Of a stretch of DNA of 64,000 bases, positions 45,424-54,534 are shown piece by piece (position 1 is the stretch's first letter; the number at the start of each line of letters is the position of its first letter). The stretch comes from Acinetobacter sp. CS-2 (GTDB taxonomy: Bacteria > Pseudomonadota > Gammaproteobacteria > Pseudomonadales > Moraxellaceae): contig NZ_CP067019.1 in assembly GCF_016599715.1 (NCBI RefSeq), positions 2,542,001 through 2,606,000 on the forward strand, in the 5' to 3' direction. The notes below the pieces were generated by a model, which saw nothing but the letters and a program-made list of their open reading frames with translations, was not told where the DNA came from and made no database searches. Both the position numbers and the translations under genes were made by a program.

Positions 45424-46001
45424 TCAAAAGAACAGTTGTTGCCATTTTACTGGGTAGCTCAAGCTTGATGGGATGCATGACCACACCCGCACTTCCACCT
45501 GAACAACGCCCTACGCACTGGGGAACATTAATTAATCAAACAGATAATTTTTATCAAATTAGCGAGCATGTGTTTCGTAGTGAGCAGCCCTCAACTGAGC
45601 TGATTCCGCAATTAAAGGCACATGATATTGATGTGGTGATTAATCTAAGATCAAGAAATAAAGATCTGACCGTGCTGCCCTCCACGGATTTTAACTTGGT
45701 TCATATCCCCATCCACACCTGGGCAATGAACCGTGAAGATTTATTACAGGTCATGCGGCAGATTCAGCAAGCCAAGGCCTTAAATCACAAGATACTTATT
45801 CATTGTTATCATGGTTCGGACCGTACCGGTGCAAGTATTGCCATGTACCGGATTATTTTTGAAAACTGGCCGATTGCAGATGCACTCAATGAAATGAAAC
45901 ATGGTGGCTACGGTTTTCACCCCGTCTGGATTCATATTGAAAAAATATTCAGTCCTGAAAACGTAAAATGGATTCAACAGCAACTGTTGAATCCACCTTA
46001 G
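45420..46001 (+). CDS. Lipoprotein-anchored dual-specificity-like phosphatase
   Basis: A 193-residue protein with lipobox SLMGC (Cys at about 19) after a short hydrophobic signal. The phosphatase signature CX5R is seen as HCYHGSDRTG (Cys about 129, Arg about 135), with a conserved Arg-rich loop VVINLRSRNK before it. This is the PTP/DSP fold. The lipoprotein signal places it in the periplasm. Substrate unknown. It is translationally coupled to the MBL-fold gene upstream. Confidence 0.8.
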   Translation: MIKRTVVAILLGSSSLMGCMTTPALPPEQRPTHWGTLINQTDNFYQISEHVFRSEQPSTELIPQLKAHDIDVVINLRSRNKDLTVLPSTDFNLVHIPIHTWAMNREDLLQVMRQIQQAKALNHKILIHCYHGSDRTGASIAMYRIIFENWPIADALNEMKHGGYGFHPVWIHIEKIFSPENVKWIQQQLLNPP

Positions 46002-46019
46002 TTCAGCTTCAAGCCATGT

Positions 46020-47033
46020 TTAGCGCTTATCGAGCGGAACCCAGTCAATCACCCATGCCGACTTCATACCCAAACTTGCATCACTGGTAATTTTCTTGCG
46101 TGCAGCATCAGCGGCATCACGGTCTTTAGCCGGCCCAACCATAATGCGAACCCCTTTCGATGTTGGGCTCCTGGTCACCTTATAACCTTTGGCACGCAAC
46201 CTGGAGGCCAGTGCATCTGCATTGGCTTCATTGGCCGCCAAGGCCACTTGAACCATCCATTGTTTATCGCCATTTTCCAGCAAATCTCGGGCTTTTTCAG
46301 CTTCTGCTTTTTTCTTGGCTTCAGCTTTTTTCTTGGCTTCCAGTTCTTGCTCAGCCTGTTCTTTTTTCTTGGCTTCCAGTGCTTTCTTTGCAGCCAGCTG
46401 TTTTTCAGTTTCTGCTTTACGTTTTAGCTCCGCATCATGCTTTGCCTTGTCCTCAGCTGCTTTTTTCTCGGCTGCTTGCTTTGCGGCTTCAGATTGGGCC
46501 TTACGTTTTTCTTCGGTTATTTTTTTATCAGCATCAGTTCGTTGTTGTTGAACTATCTGCTGCTGTAACTTTTTTTCAGCGAGCAACTTTTCATCAGCCA
46601 AACGCTTTTGTTTAGCTTTTTCATCTTCTACCAGTTCAGGGGGAATATTATCCGAACTCTGCTGTGCTCCACTACGCAGAGCATTTAAAGCGGCATATTC
46701 TTCAGCTGCTTTACGTGCCGCATCTGCCTCAGCCTGTTGCTGCATCGCTAGAAACTCGGCTGCACGTGCTTCCTGTTCTGCAACCGCTTTTTCACGTGCC
46801 CGGCGTTGTTCTTCAAGTAAACGTTTTTCTGTTTCAACATCAACTGTTAAAGGTTGCAGCTGAACCATTTCCCCTTCTGCTGCCGGCTTTTTTTGCTCAA
46901 CTTGAGCGGCTAAATCCGGAGTTCTGAGTTGGTTCTGATATATTTCTTCTTTACCCTTTAGAAGCAATGCTGCCAATAAAACACCACCACCTAATAAAAC
47001 AACGCCTCCCATCCAGCGTTGTTTGCTATTCAT
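46020..47033 (-). CDS. SPOR-domain protein (DedD-like)
   Basis: An approximately 337-residue protein with one N-terminal membrane helix (about 8-24) and a long Ala/Glu/Lys-rich coiled-coil-like region (about 60-250). A C-terminal SPOR domain follows (about 265-337, with WMVQVA and GVRIMVGPAKDRDAA). SPOR domains bind denuded peptidoglycan at the division site. Start ATG overlaps the folC stop (ATGA). Upstream in-frame ATGs at 47039 and 47087 are possible. It is the last gene of the trpA-accD-folC chain. Confidence 0.82.
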   Translation of the reverse strand: MNSKQRWMGGVVLLGGGVLLAALLLKGKEEIYQNQLRTPDLAAQVEQKKPAAEGEMVQLQPLTVDVETEKRLLEEQRRAREKAVAEQEARAAEFLAMQQQAEADAARKAAEEYAALNALRSGAQQSSDNIPPELVEDEKAKQKRLADEKLLAEKKLQQQIVQQQRTDADKKITEEKRKAQSEAAKQAAEKKAAEDKAKHDAELKRKAETEKQLAAKKALEAKKKEQAEQELEAKKKAEAKKKAEAEKARDLLENGDKQWMVQVALAANEANADALASRLRAKGYKVTRSPTSKGVRIMVGPAKDRDAADAARKKITSDASLGMKSAWVIDWVPLDKR

Positions 47034-48313
47034 TGACATTCTTCCAAATACTCCCATACCGCTTCTAAGGTATGAAATGAACCACATACCAAGATCAACT
47101 GATTATTTTTTGTTTCATTTAGCGCTGATTTAAAAGCCAATTGAACACTATTGAAGTGTTGTACTGTTTCGCCCTGTAATGCTTCCTCAAGCTGCCCGAT
47201 TGTGGCTGCTCGCGGAACGGTTAACGGGGAAATTTTCCATGTTAAAACAGTATCTTTCAACAAATCTACGACAGAATTGATGTCTTTGTCCGCCAACATG
47301 GAAAAAACGCTGATCACTTCTGTGTACTGTTTATTGTATTCCAAAAATTTTCGCAACTGATTTAACAAAAATTCTACGCCATGGGGATTATGTCCAGCAT
47401 CAAAAATAACGGTTTTATCTTGAATATGGCGTATTTCAAAGCGACCTGGTAATTTTGCATTCTGAATGCCGTGTGCAATGGCATCCTGAGTCACATTTAA
47501 ACCACTGACCAAAATCGCGGCCACAGCTGTGGAAATATTTTCCAGTGCCAGAGCACCGAGGGGAAGTTTTAAAGTGCTGCCCGATGAGGCAAACATCCAG
47601 GCTTGACCATCATCCGTATATTGATAGAAATAATCACGATTGACGGCAAACAGTTGCGCCTGACATTCATCGGCTTTATTTTGTATGGCTTGAGGAAGCT
47701 CTTGCGAACCACCAAAAATCACCGGAATATTCGGACGAATAATCCCGGCTTTCTCGAACGCAATTTTTTCAATCGTATCACCGAGCCAGTCGGTGTGATC
47801 CAGGCCAATGTTGGTAATCACGGCGACATCCGGCTCAATCACATTGACCACATCCAGACGACCACCCAGTCCGACTTCAAGCACCCAGACATCACACTGC
47901 TTGGCCTTGAAAATTACAAAAGCCGCGAGTGTGGTGGCTTCAAAGAAGGAAAGGGATAGGTCACAGTCACGACGGGCCTGATCCACCTGCACAAACGCAT
48001 CCACCAGGGTTTGATCATCCACTTCAATGCCAGCCAGTTTTACCCGTTCATTGAAACGGTAAATATGCGGTGACTGGTATAACCCCACTTTATAGCCTTG
48101 CGCATTTAAAATGGCAGCCAAAGCGGTGGTGGTTGAACCTTTTCCGTTGGTTCCCGCTACAGTCAGCACTTTAGCATGCGGACGCGTTACACCGAGCTTT
48201 TCAGCCACAGGAATAACCCGTTCCAGACCTAAATCAATACCCGTAACGTGAACATGGCTCCAATAATCGAGCCATGTGTTTAAAGAGTCTGTTGCAAGTG
48301 GTGCTGTGTTCAA
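47030..48313 (-). CDS. folC: Bifunctional folylpolyglutamate/dihydrofolate synthase
   Basis: A 427-residue Mur-ligase-like ATP-dependent ligase adding glutamate to folates. P-loop GTNGKGSTT (about 54-62), the LEVGLGGRLDVVN motif and GFHTLEAV-like end are seen. It is coupled to accD (4-nt overlap with its stop) and to the SPOR gene. Confidence 0.95.
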   Translation of the reverse strand: MNTAPLATDSLNTWLDYWSHVHVTGIDLGLERVIPVAEKLGVTRPHAKVLTVAGTNGKGSTTTALAAILNAQGYKVGLYQSPHIYRFNERVKLAGIEVDDQTLVDAFVQVDQARRDCDLSLSFFEATTLAAFVIFKAKQCDVWVLEVGLGGRLDVVNVIEPDVAVITNIGLDHTDWLGDTIEKIAFEKAGIIRPNIPVIFGGSQELPQAIQNKADECQAQLFAVNRDYFYQYTDDGQAWMFASSGSTLKLPLGALALENISTAVAAILVSGLNVTQDAIAHGIQNAKLPGRFEIRHIQDKTVIFDAGHNPHGVEFLLNQLRKFLEYNKQYTEVISVFSMLADKDINSVVDLLKDTVLTWKISPLTVPRAATIGQLEEALQGETVQHFNSVQLAFKSALNETKNNQLILVCGSFHTLEAVWEYLEECQ

Positions 48314-49206
48314 GACAAATTCATCAGTTTCGCTACAATACGATATACAGTATCACGTAATGCGTGACGATGAACAATTTGATCGATTACACCATGATCA
48401 AGCAAATATTCGGCGCGCTGGAACGGTTCTTCCAGTTTTTCACGTACGGTTTGCTCAATTACACGTTTACCAGCAAAACCAATCATGGCTTTAGGTTCAG
48501 CAATATGTACATCACCTAACATTGCCAATGATGCAGTTACCCCACCATAAACTGGATGAGTTAATACCACCAAATATGGTAGGCCGGCATCTTTCATGCG
48601 TTGGATTGCAGCAGAGGTACGCGCCATTTGCATAAGAGATAACATACCTTCCTGCATGCGTGCACCACCTGATGCAGCAAAGCAAATCAAAGGTTGTTTA
48701 TCTGCAATCGCTTTTTCAGCTGCTTGCACAAAACGGTCACCCACCACTGTACCCATTGAACCGCCCATAAAGTCGAATTCAAATGCACATGCGATTAAAG
48801 GAATATCTTTAAGTAAACCCTGCATCACCACCAATGCTTCAGTTTCGCCGGTTTTCTTTTGCGCTTCAGACATACGGTCCGGATAGGCTTTGCTATCGAC
48901 AAAATGCAGAGGATCTTTAGCAATAAATTCCTGACCCAATTCATTTTGTACCTGGTCAAAGAACCAGTTCAGACGGTCACGTGCTTTCATGCGCAAATGT
49001 TCATCGCATTGTGGACAAACATAGGCGTTAAATGTCATCGCGGTACGTGTAACCAGTGCGTGACATTCAGGGCACTCAATTGTTGGTTCAGTAAAGGTTG
49101 CCTTGAGTGCGGTTTGCTCATCTGGCGTGTGAATACCCGGAACATGACGTTCCGTCCACGGCTGCGCTGGGCTAAGAATTTTGCCTGGTTTCACTTCTTG
49201 ATTCAT
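48310..49206 (-). CDS. accD: Acetyl-CoA carboxylase carboxyltransferase beta subunit
   Basis: A 298-residue subunit of acetyl-CoA carboxylase, the first step in fatty acid synthesis. It has the N-terminal zinc finger: Cys pairs at about 45/48 and 64/67 (CPEC ... CPQC). The carboxyltransferase core contains FMGGSMGTVVGDRF and GGARMQEGM. Overlaps folC and trpA by 4 nt each, so a coupled chain. Confidence 0.96.
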   Translation of the reverse strand: MNQEVKPGKILSPAQPWTERHVPGIHTPDEQTALKATFTEPTIECPECHALVTRTAMTFNAYVCPQCDEHLRMKARDRLNWFFDQVQNELGQEFIAKDPLHFVDSKAYPDRMSEAQKKTGETEALVVMQGLLKDIPLIACAFEFDFMGGSMGTVVGDRFVQAAEKAIADKQPLICFAASGGARMQEGMLSLMQMARTSAAIQRMKDAGLPYLVVLTHPVYGGVTASLAMLGDVHIAEPKAMIGFAGKRVIEQTVREKLEEPFQRAEYLLDHGVIDQIVHRHALRDTVYRIVAKLMNLS

Positions 49207-50006
49207 ACTAACTCATCGAGCGCAGCTCGAAGCTCCTTGACTTTATTGACCGTTTCAACAACGGCTTGTTCTGGCGCTAAGTTCGCAAACTGTTTTACAA
49301 ATGCACTACCAACAATCACAGCATCAGCCGCTACACCCATGGCTTTTGCCGAGGCAGCATCGCTGATCCCAAAACCGACACCCACAGGAACGTCAGTCAC
49401 AGCTTTAATTTTTTGGATACGGGCTGCTGCTTCAGCAACATCTAAAGTTGCAGCACCTGTGACCCCTTTCAAGGATACATAGTAGATAAAACCACTGGCT
49501 TGGTTCGCCACATGCTGGATACGCTCATCGGTCGATGTAGGCGCCAGCAAGAAAATTTGATCCATATTGAATTTCTTCAATACATCATCAAAATCTTTGG
49601 CTTCTTCAGGAGGTAAATCTACCAGAAGTACACCATCGACACCGCATTCATTGGCCATTGACACAAACTTTTCATAACCGATCACTTCTACAGGGTTGAG
49701 ATACCCCATCAAAACCACCGGTGTTTCTGCATCTTTTTGACGGAACTCTTTCACCATGTTCAAAGCGTCCAGGGTATTGGTTCCACCTGCCAATGCGCGT
49801 TCTGCTGCAAGGGCAATCACGGGACCGTCCGCCATAGGGTCTGAAAATGGTAGACCAAGCTCAATCACATCTACCCCAGCCTCAACCATTTGATGTAACA
49901 ATGGAACGGTTACTTGTGGATGAGGGTCGCCAGCCATCACATAGGAAACGAGCGCTTTACGCTGCTGAGATTTAAGCTGTCCGAAACGAGTGGCTAAACG
50001 TGACAT
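49203..50006 (-). CDS. trpA: Tryptophan synthase alpha subunit
   Basis: A 267-residue TIM barrel that cleaves indole-3-glycerol phosphate. Seen: ELGLPFSDPMADGPVI (catalytic Glu), LLVDLPPEEA and VGFGISDAASAKAM. The start chosen (MSRLATRFGQLK) fits the family; a longer frame to 50075 adds 23 unlikely residues. It is the first gene of the accD-folC chain. The trpB and trpF genes are about 8.7 kb away on the same strand, separated by mobile DNA and other genes. Confidence 0.95.
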   Translation of the reverse strand: MSRLATRFGQLKSQQRKALVSYVMAGDPHPQVTVPLLHQMVEAGVDVIELGLPFSDPMADGPVIALAAERALAGGTNTLDALNMVKEFRQKDAETPVVLMGYLNPVEVIGYEKFVSMANECGVDGVLLVDLPPEEAKDFDDVLKKFNMDQIFLLAPTSTDERIQHVANQASGFIYYVSLKGVTGAATLDVAEAAARIQKIKAVTDVPVGVGFGISDAASAKAMGVAADAVIVGSAFVKQFANLAPEQAVVETVNKVKELRAALDELV

Positions 50007-50446
50007 AGGGTTGTACTTTCCTTGAATTATTAAAGAACTGAGGAGTTGGCTTTGTAGAAATACAAGACAACGCATTGTAACGCTATTTTTTACTCATTGA
50101 ATAGAGCCTGAGCATTTCACGCTACTTTCGACTCAGCATCTCATTTTTTCAGAACAATCCGAGAGCACCATTTACTGATATTTACGACTTTTTCTCAATG
50201 ATCAAAGATGCCTAATTTTGCCATGTAAACAAATATCCCTGATGAAGATAAACTTATTCTTATTCATAAAAAATTGATAAAAATAAATATGTTGTCTTTT
50301 AAATTTAAAGTTTCATGCAATAGCAAAAACCTGCACTCTAGGACACAGACTTTTTATTTTTTATTTTATAAGATTGCCGAATGCAAAGGTGAACTGCATG
50401 TCTGCGTAGTTGCGCTGCATTTCAAAGTACCTTAAATACGCCCTTT
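50007..50446. other. Gene-free stretch upstream of trpA
   Basis: 440 bp containing no convincing reading frame. It must contain the trpA promoter. I see no clear trp attenuator or leader peptide. A weak CTGAG/CTCAG inverted repeat lies near 50107-50135. Confidence 0.5.
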
Positions 50447-50791
50447 TTATCGTTCAGATTGTGCTTTCAGTTGCTGTTTTCGCTGTAATAAGGTTTGACC
50501 ACTATAGGCTTTATAAGCACGTGCCAAAGCCGACTGATCTGAATAGCCCAGACACATGGCCATTTCCGTAAAATTCATGCTTTGCAACAGTAACTGTTCA
50601 CAGCGTTTCATGCGCTCGGTTTCAAGCAGTTTTTTAAAGGAAGTATTTTGTTTATACAGTTGACGCTGCAAGGTCCGTACAGATACATGCAATTCATCCG
50701 CCAGCCATTCTATTTTCGGGGACTGTTCCTTAACCCGCAAATATTCAGCCAGTTTTTGCTGAATATGCAGCAATAGATTTTCATAATGGGG
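50447..50791 (-). pseudogene. C-terminal part of a disrupted AraC-family regulator
   Basis: About 115 codons encoding the end of an AraC-type protein: KPHYENLLLHIQQKLAEYL, then an HTH with RTLQRQLYKQN and the second helix-turn-helix with EMAMCLGYSDQSALARAYK. It is separated from its N-terminal half by a mobile element. The reading frame joins perfectly when the element is removed (see the matching piece at 52749-53445). The fragment alone would lack the ligand-binding part and probably is not a functional regulator. Confidence 0.9.
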
Positions 50792-50841
50792 TTTGTAACT
50801 GCTAATTGAAATCTACTTATTTCTATACTATTATATACAAC

Positions 50842-51456
50842 ATGAGTAAATATGTAAGCATTAGCGTTGCAGCTAAAACATTAGGTGTTTCCATTCAAAC
50901 ATTAAGGCGTTGGGATGAAGAAGGCACTTTGGTTGCAGATCGAACCCCTAAAAATCATAGACGATATGATCTGAGTAAGATCACGCCTGAGCAAATACAC
51001 AAGCCCGATAGTCAACTTCAAAGGAAAACCATTGCATACGCAAGGGTATCGAGTCATGACCAAAAAGAAGATTTAATTCGACAGCAACAAGTTCTTGAAA
51101 TGTACTGTGCAAATCAAGGTTGGACGTTTGAATTAATCTCCGATCTTGGTTCGGGTATGAACTATAGAAAAAAAGGCTTAAATAAGCTGCTAGAAGCAAT
51201 CATGAATGATGAAATCGGACGTTTGGTTTTAACGCATAAAGATCGCTTATTGCGGTTTGGTGCTGAGTTGGTTTTTGCCTTATGTGAAGCTAAAAGCGTG
51301 GAGATCGTCATTCTTAATAAGGGTGAAAATTTGTCTTTTGAGGAAGAACTTGCTCAAGATGTTTTGGAAATCATTACAGTGTTTTCGGCAAGATTATATG
51401 GTAGTCGTAGTAAGAAAAACCAAAAGTTAATACAGGCAGTCAAAGACGCACTATGA
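50842..51456 (+). CDS. tnpA: IS607 serine recombinase TnpA
   Basis: A 204-residue IS607-type recombinase: N-terminal MerR-like HTH (SISVAAKTLGVSIQTLRRW, about 6-24) followed by a serine-recombinase catalytic domain with the nucleophile in YARVSSHDQKEDLIRQ (Ser about 70). HKDRLLRFG and NKGENLSFEEELAQD follow as in the family. The start used is ATG 50842; an upstream TTG (50806) adds 12 residues. It overlaps tnpB by 4 nt. Confidence 0.93.
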   Translation: MSKYVSISVAAKTLGVSIQTLRRWDEEGTLVADRTPKNHRRYDLSKITPEQIHKPDSQLQRKTIAYARVSSHDQKEDLIRQQQVLEMYCANQGWTFELISDLGSGMNYRKKGLNKLLEAIMNDEIGRLVLTHKDRLLRFGAELVFALCEAKSVEIVILNKGENLSFEEELAQDVLEIITVFSARLYGSRSKKNQKLIQAVKDAL

Positions 51457-52607
51457 GCCGATTCATACGAGGGCATGTAATCCAATTACTGCCAAATAAT
51501 AAGCAAGCAAGTCATTTCGCTCAAGCGAGTGGTGTTGCTCGTTTGTCGTATAATTGGGCTTTAAAAGAATGGCAACGTCAATATAAAGCAGATAAGGAAT
51601 ATAGAGATCAGTGTGACTATTATGGCGTTCAGGTGGATAAAAAACTTCTAAATAAACCATCCGAAGCTAAAATAAGAAAGCACTTAAACTCGTTCAAGCG
51701 TGAGAAATACCCTTTCATGCTTAAAGTGACCAAATGTGCGCCACAACTTGCGATTAAGCAATTGGGTAGTTCATTTGATCGTTTTTTTAATGGTCAATCC
51801 AAATATCCAAAGCCTAGAAAAAAAGGCGTAGATGATCGCTTCTCATTATCAAATGACCAATTCAGCATTAAAGATAGAAAAATTAGTATCCCAAACTTGG
51901 GTTGGGTAAAAATGACTGAGGATTTGCGTTATCAAGGAAAAATATTATCAGCGAAAATATTTAAACAGGGTGGTAAGTGGTTTGCTTCGATTGCTGTTGA
52001 ATTAAATCAGCCTGAGAAACTTCACCCCAAAACAGGTTTATCTGTTGGTATTGATTTAGGTGTTTCCAGTCTTGCCACTTTATCTAATGGCGAGGTTGTT
52101 CCATCAAGTGCGCCACTAAAGAAACAGCTTGCCAAGTTAAGACGACTTGCTAAGTCTTTTAGCCGTAAAAAGAAAGGTAGTCAAAACAGAGAAAAAGCGA
52201 AAACCAAGCTCTCTCGTTTGCACTACAAAATATCATGCTTGAGAAAAAACAATCTTCATCAAGTCACATCTGATTTAGTTAAGCGATTCGATCTGATTGC
52301 GATTGAGGATTTAAATGTGAAAGGTATGGTACAAAACCGTAAGCTCTCAAGAGCCATATCGGATATGGGCTTTTATGAGTTCAAGCGACAGTTGATTTAC
52401 AAGGCTAAACAGCATGGCAAATCAATACTTTCTGTTGGACGATTCTTTCCAAGCAGCAAGATGTGTTCGAATTGTGGTGAATTAAACCAAAACCTGACAC
52501 TTGCAATGCGTGAGTGGCGATGTTCATGTAACACCCTGCATCACAGGGATATTAATGCTGCCATCAATATTCTAAAACATGCAGATAAAGAATTGGTGGC
52601 TACATAA
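51453..52607 (+). CDS. tnpB: TnpB RNA-guided nuclease (IS607 family, Cas12-like ancestor)
   Basis: A 384-residue TnpB. RuvC-like catalytic residues appear intact: Asp in GIDLGVSSL (about 201), Glu in IAIEDLNVKGM (about 285), and Asp in HRDINAAINI (about 366). The zinc finger has C338, C341, C357 and C359 (CSNCG ... CSCN). Length and order fit an active form. TnpB nucleases use a guide RNA made from the element's right end. The gene overlaps TnpA (ATGA). Confidence 0.93.
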   Translation: MSRFIRGHVIQLLPNNKQASHFAQASGVARLSYNWALKEWQRQYKADKEYRDQCDYYGVQVDKKLLNKPSEAKIRKHLNSFKREKYPFMLKVTKCAPQLAIKQLGSSFDRFFNGQSKYPKPRKKGVDDRFSLSNDQFSIKDRKISIPNLGWVKMTEDLRYQGKILSAKIFKQGGKWFASIAVELNQPEKLHPKTGLSVGIDLGVSSLATLSNGEVVPSSAPLKKQLAKLRRLAKSFSRKKKGSQNREKAKTKLSRLHYKISCLRKNNLHQVTSDLVKRFDLIAIEDLNVKGMVQNRKLSRAISDMGFYEFKRQLIYKAKQHGKSILSVGRFFPSSKMCSNCGELNQNLTLAMREWRCSCNTLHHRDINAAINILKHADKELVAT

Positions 52608-52770
52608 GCCACCAATGGCGGTGAGTTACACCGTGACAGCCTATGGAATTGAGGTAATCCCAAGCGCAATAGCAATTGGTTCTTGATGATGAAGTAGGAA
52701 TTAAACATTAAACCCACGTAAGTAGGTTTAAGTAGGTTTTAAATAACGGTTTGGCAGCAATGGCATCTTC
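52560..52770 (+). ncRNA. Predicted omega (reRNA) guide RNA at the right end of the IS607-type element
   Basis: TnpB guide RNAs overlap the tnpB 3' end and run through the right end into the flanking DNA. Here ATTGGTGGCT / AGCCACCAAT forms a 10-bp hairpin around the tnpB stop (near 52592-52616), followed by a short GGTGAGTTACACC hairpin. The guide would then be the flank beginning TTGGCAGCAATGGCATCTTC. Coordinates are approximate. Confidence 0.45.
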
Positions 52771-53445
52771 TGCCTGCCTGAGTAGAAGCTGCATTAAAGA
52801 GGGATCAGCCAGCTCGGACTTCAGCTCTAAGTTTTCCACATTGATCTCAAAAGAATAATCCGACTGTTTAAATTCCACTTTGCAAGCAAAAAACCTTTGA
52901 TAATGATCATCTGCCATTTCTGGACTATGGGCAAAATTGATCTGTAATAGCTGGAATTTTTGAGCCGGAAAAATCTGCCGGGCCAAATGCACCATACAGG
53001 CCATGGTCATCTCATTGAGCAAGGCATATTTTAAATCATGAAAAGGCCAGCTTAAACAGATCTTTTTGTCCCGTTGATGCATCTGTATCGGGCTAACATC
53101 TGCCCCGTCAATGACCAGACGGCTAAAGCGAATCACATATTGCAATGCCTCTGCCACACTGTTACTTCGAGTCGCCATATAGCCCAGTACACCAAAATGT
53201 TCAGGACGGATCAGGCAGGCCATTTCAAACACCAATTGCGGACAATCCATCTGTTTTTGAGTCAGCTGCATGACTTCTGCAAAAAATGAATAGGTCGATT
53301 GCGAATCGATAGGCAAAGATAAGACATAGCGCAGTTGTGCCTGATGTGGCTCTAGACAGGCCAGGCTAAAGATATCCATATCCTGTTGCTGCAAATACAT
53401 GTGCAGCAACTGAAAATAGCCATTTGGAATTTGCAATTCTTGCAC
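52749..53445 (-). pseudogene. N-terminal part of a disrupted AraC-family regulator
   Basis: About 233 codons of the ligand-binding domain (Arabinose_bd-like family), from MQELQIPNGYFQLL to AEDAIAAKP, before the mobile element. Read-through adds twelve residues from the element before a stop. With the C-terminal piece it would give a normal protein of about 346 residues. Probable role, by orientation, is control of the divergent hydrolase gene at 53582. That is inference. Confidence 0.9.
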
Positions 53446-53581
53446 GATGTACCTTGATTATTTTTGACATTTTATATTTTTACTTTGGCGTAAAATGTAT
53501 AAAAAATGGCAACAACTGTCAAAACAAAAGATAAAAATCCAGACATACTGCAATAGTCTAAGGCAATTGAAGTAAAACAAC

Positions 53582-54460
53582 ATGAATGCCATTGTCCAAG
53601 CGCAGATTATTCCCGTCGTACGTCGTAATCTGGATTTCAAGCTGAATGAGGTTCCGCGTTTCTGGTTCGGAGGTGACCCGTTTATTACCCGGATGTTTGA
53701 TGCACTCAGCCTGACTTTTCCCGATGGCGAACGTTACTTCATTCAGTCAGTCCGTCTGTTTCGGGAGCAGATTACCGATCCAGATTTAAAGCAGCGTGTG
53801 GCAGAATTTATCGGTCAGGAAGCACAGCACGGCATTGCGCATGACAAAATGAATCAGGTCATGAAAGAACAAGGCATGCCGGTCGATCAGTTTATTCAGC
53901 GTTTGAATAAAATTTTTAAATTCGAGCTGGAAAAACGTTCTCCACAATACAATATTGCCATGACGGCTGCCGCTGAACACCTGACCGCCTTAATGGCAGA
54001 AACCTTTTACAGCCATAAAGAGAGGTTAAGAGATGCCCATCCTTATGTACGGGCACTATTTGCCTGGCATGCGATTGAAGAAATGGAACACCGGGATGTC
54101 GCTTTTGATGTCATGAAGCAGGTCGGCAATGTGCCTGAAAGTACCCGTAAATTTGTTCTGGTCTGGACCACGGCATTAATGTTCGGCTTTACCCTTTACC
54201 GTGCCAATGTCATGTTAAAGCATGACGGGTTTAGCTCATTACAACGTCTGCAAATGAATATTCGCGGATTACCGTGGTTCTTTGGAAGAAAGGGCACGCT
54301 CAGCAAAATGAGCAAACAATATCGCGACTGGTTTAAAAAGGATTTTCATCCCAGCCAGCATCCGGTGATTGCCCAATATGATGTCTGGGTCAAAACCCTG
54401 CAACAGACCGGTGATCCGATCCAGGCTGGAGAAGCATTTTGGCAGGCAGCTAAAGACTAG
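53582..54460 (+). CDS. Metal-dependent hydrolase family protein (ferritin-like, PF10118-type)
   Basis: A 292-residue protein of the metal-dependent hydrolase family with ferritin-like helices. Metal-type motifs: EFIGQEAQHG (about 80), MTAAAEHLTALMAE (about 128) and HAIEEMEHRDV (about 163). C-terminal hydrophobic segments are less clear. It is divergent from the disrupted AraC gene, with 136 bp between. Substrate unknown. Confidence 0.8.
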   Translation: MNAIVQAQIIPVVRRNLDFKLNEVPRFWFGGDPFITRMFDALSLTFPDGERYFIQSVRLFREQITDPDLKQRVAEFIGQEAQHGIAHDKMNQVMKEQGMPVDQFIQRLNKIFKFELEKRSPQYNIAMTAAAEHLTALMAETFYSHKERLRDAHPYVRALFAWHAIEEMEHRDVAFDVMKQVGNVPESTRKFVLVWTTALMFGFTLYRANVMLKHDGFSSLQRLQMNIRGLPWFFGRKGTLSKMSKQYRDWFKKDFHPSQHPVIAQYDVWVKTLQQTGDPIQAGEAFWQAAKD

Positions 54461-54490
54461 GCCTTATATGAATTGAATTAAATTGAGACC

Positions 54491-54524
54491 AACCAAGTCC
54501 AGACTCACCTCCACTTGGTTTTTT
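54491..54524 (+). terminator. Terminator after the ferritin-like hydrolase
   Basis: An 8-bp stem AACCAAGT / ACTTGGTT with a 14-nt loop and a T-run (54521-54524). Confidence 0.7.
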
Positions 54525-54534
54525 AGTCAGTGTG

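Larger units (their letters stand above)
50792..52749 (+). mobile_element. IS607-type insertion sequence (serine recombinase TnpA plus TnpB)
   Basis: About 1.96 kb. There are no terminal inverted repeats, as expected for IS607. GGTTTG occurs at both ends (50790-50795 and 52748-52753), consistent with crossover at a GG dinucleotide inside a shared hexamer. Removing the element restores an uninterrupted AraC gene. The right end has AAGTAGGTTT twice (near 52720-52740), a likely recombinase-binding repeat. Confidence 0.9.

Noticed and set aside
46160..46615. Plus-strand frame in the SPOR gene
   Set aside because: It is an antisense artefact of the Ala/Lys/Glu-rich coding region, with biased composition.
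50007..50446. Trp leader attenuator
   Set aside because: No short leader peptide with tandem Trp codons and no competing hairpins could be found.
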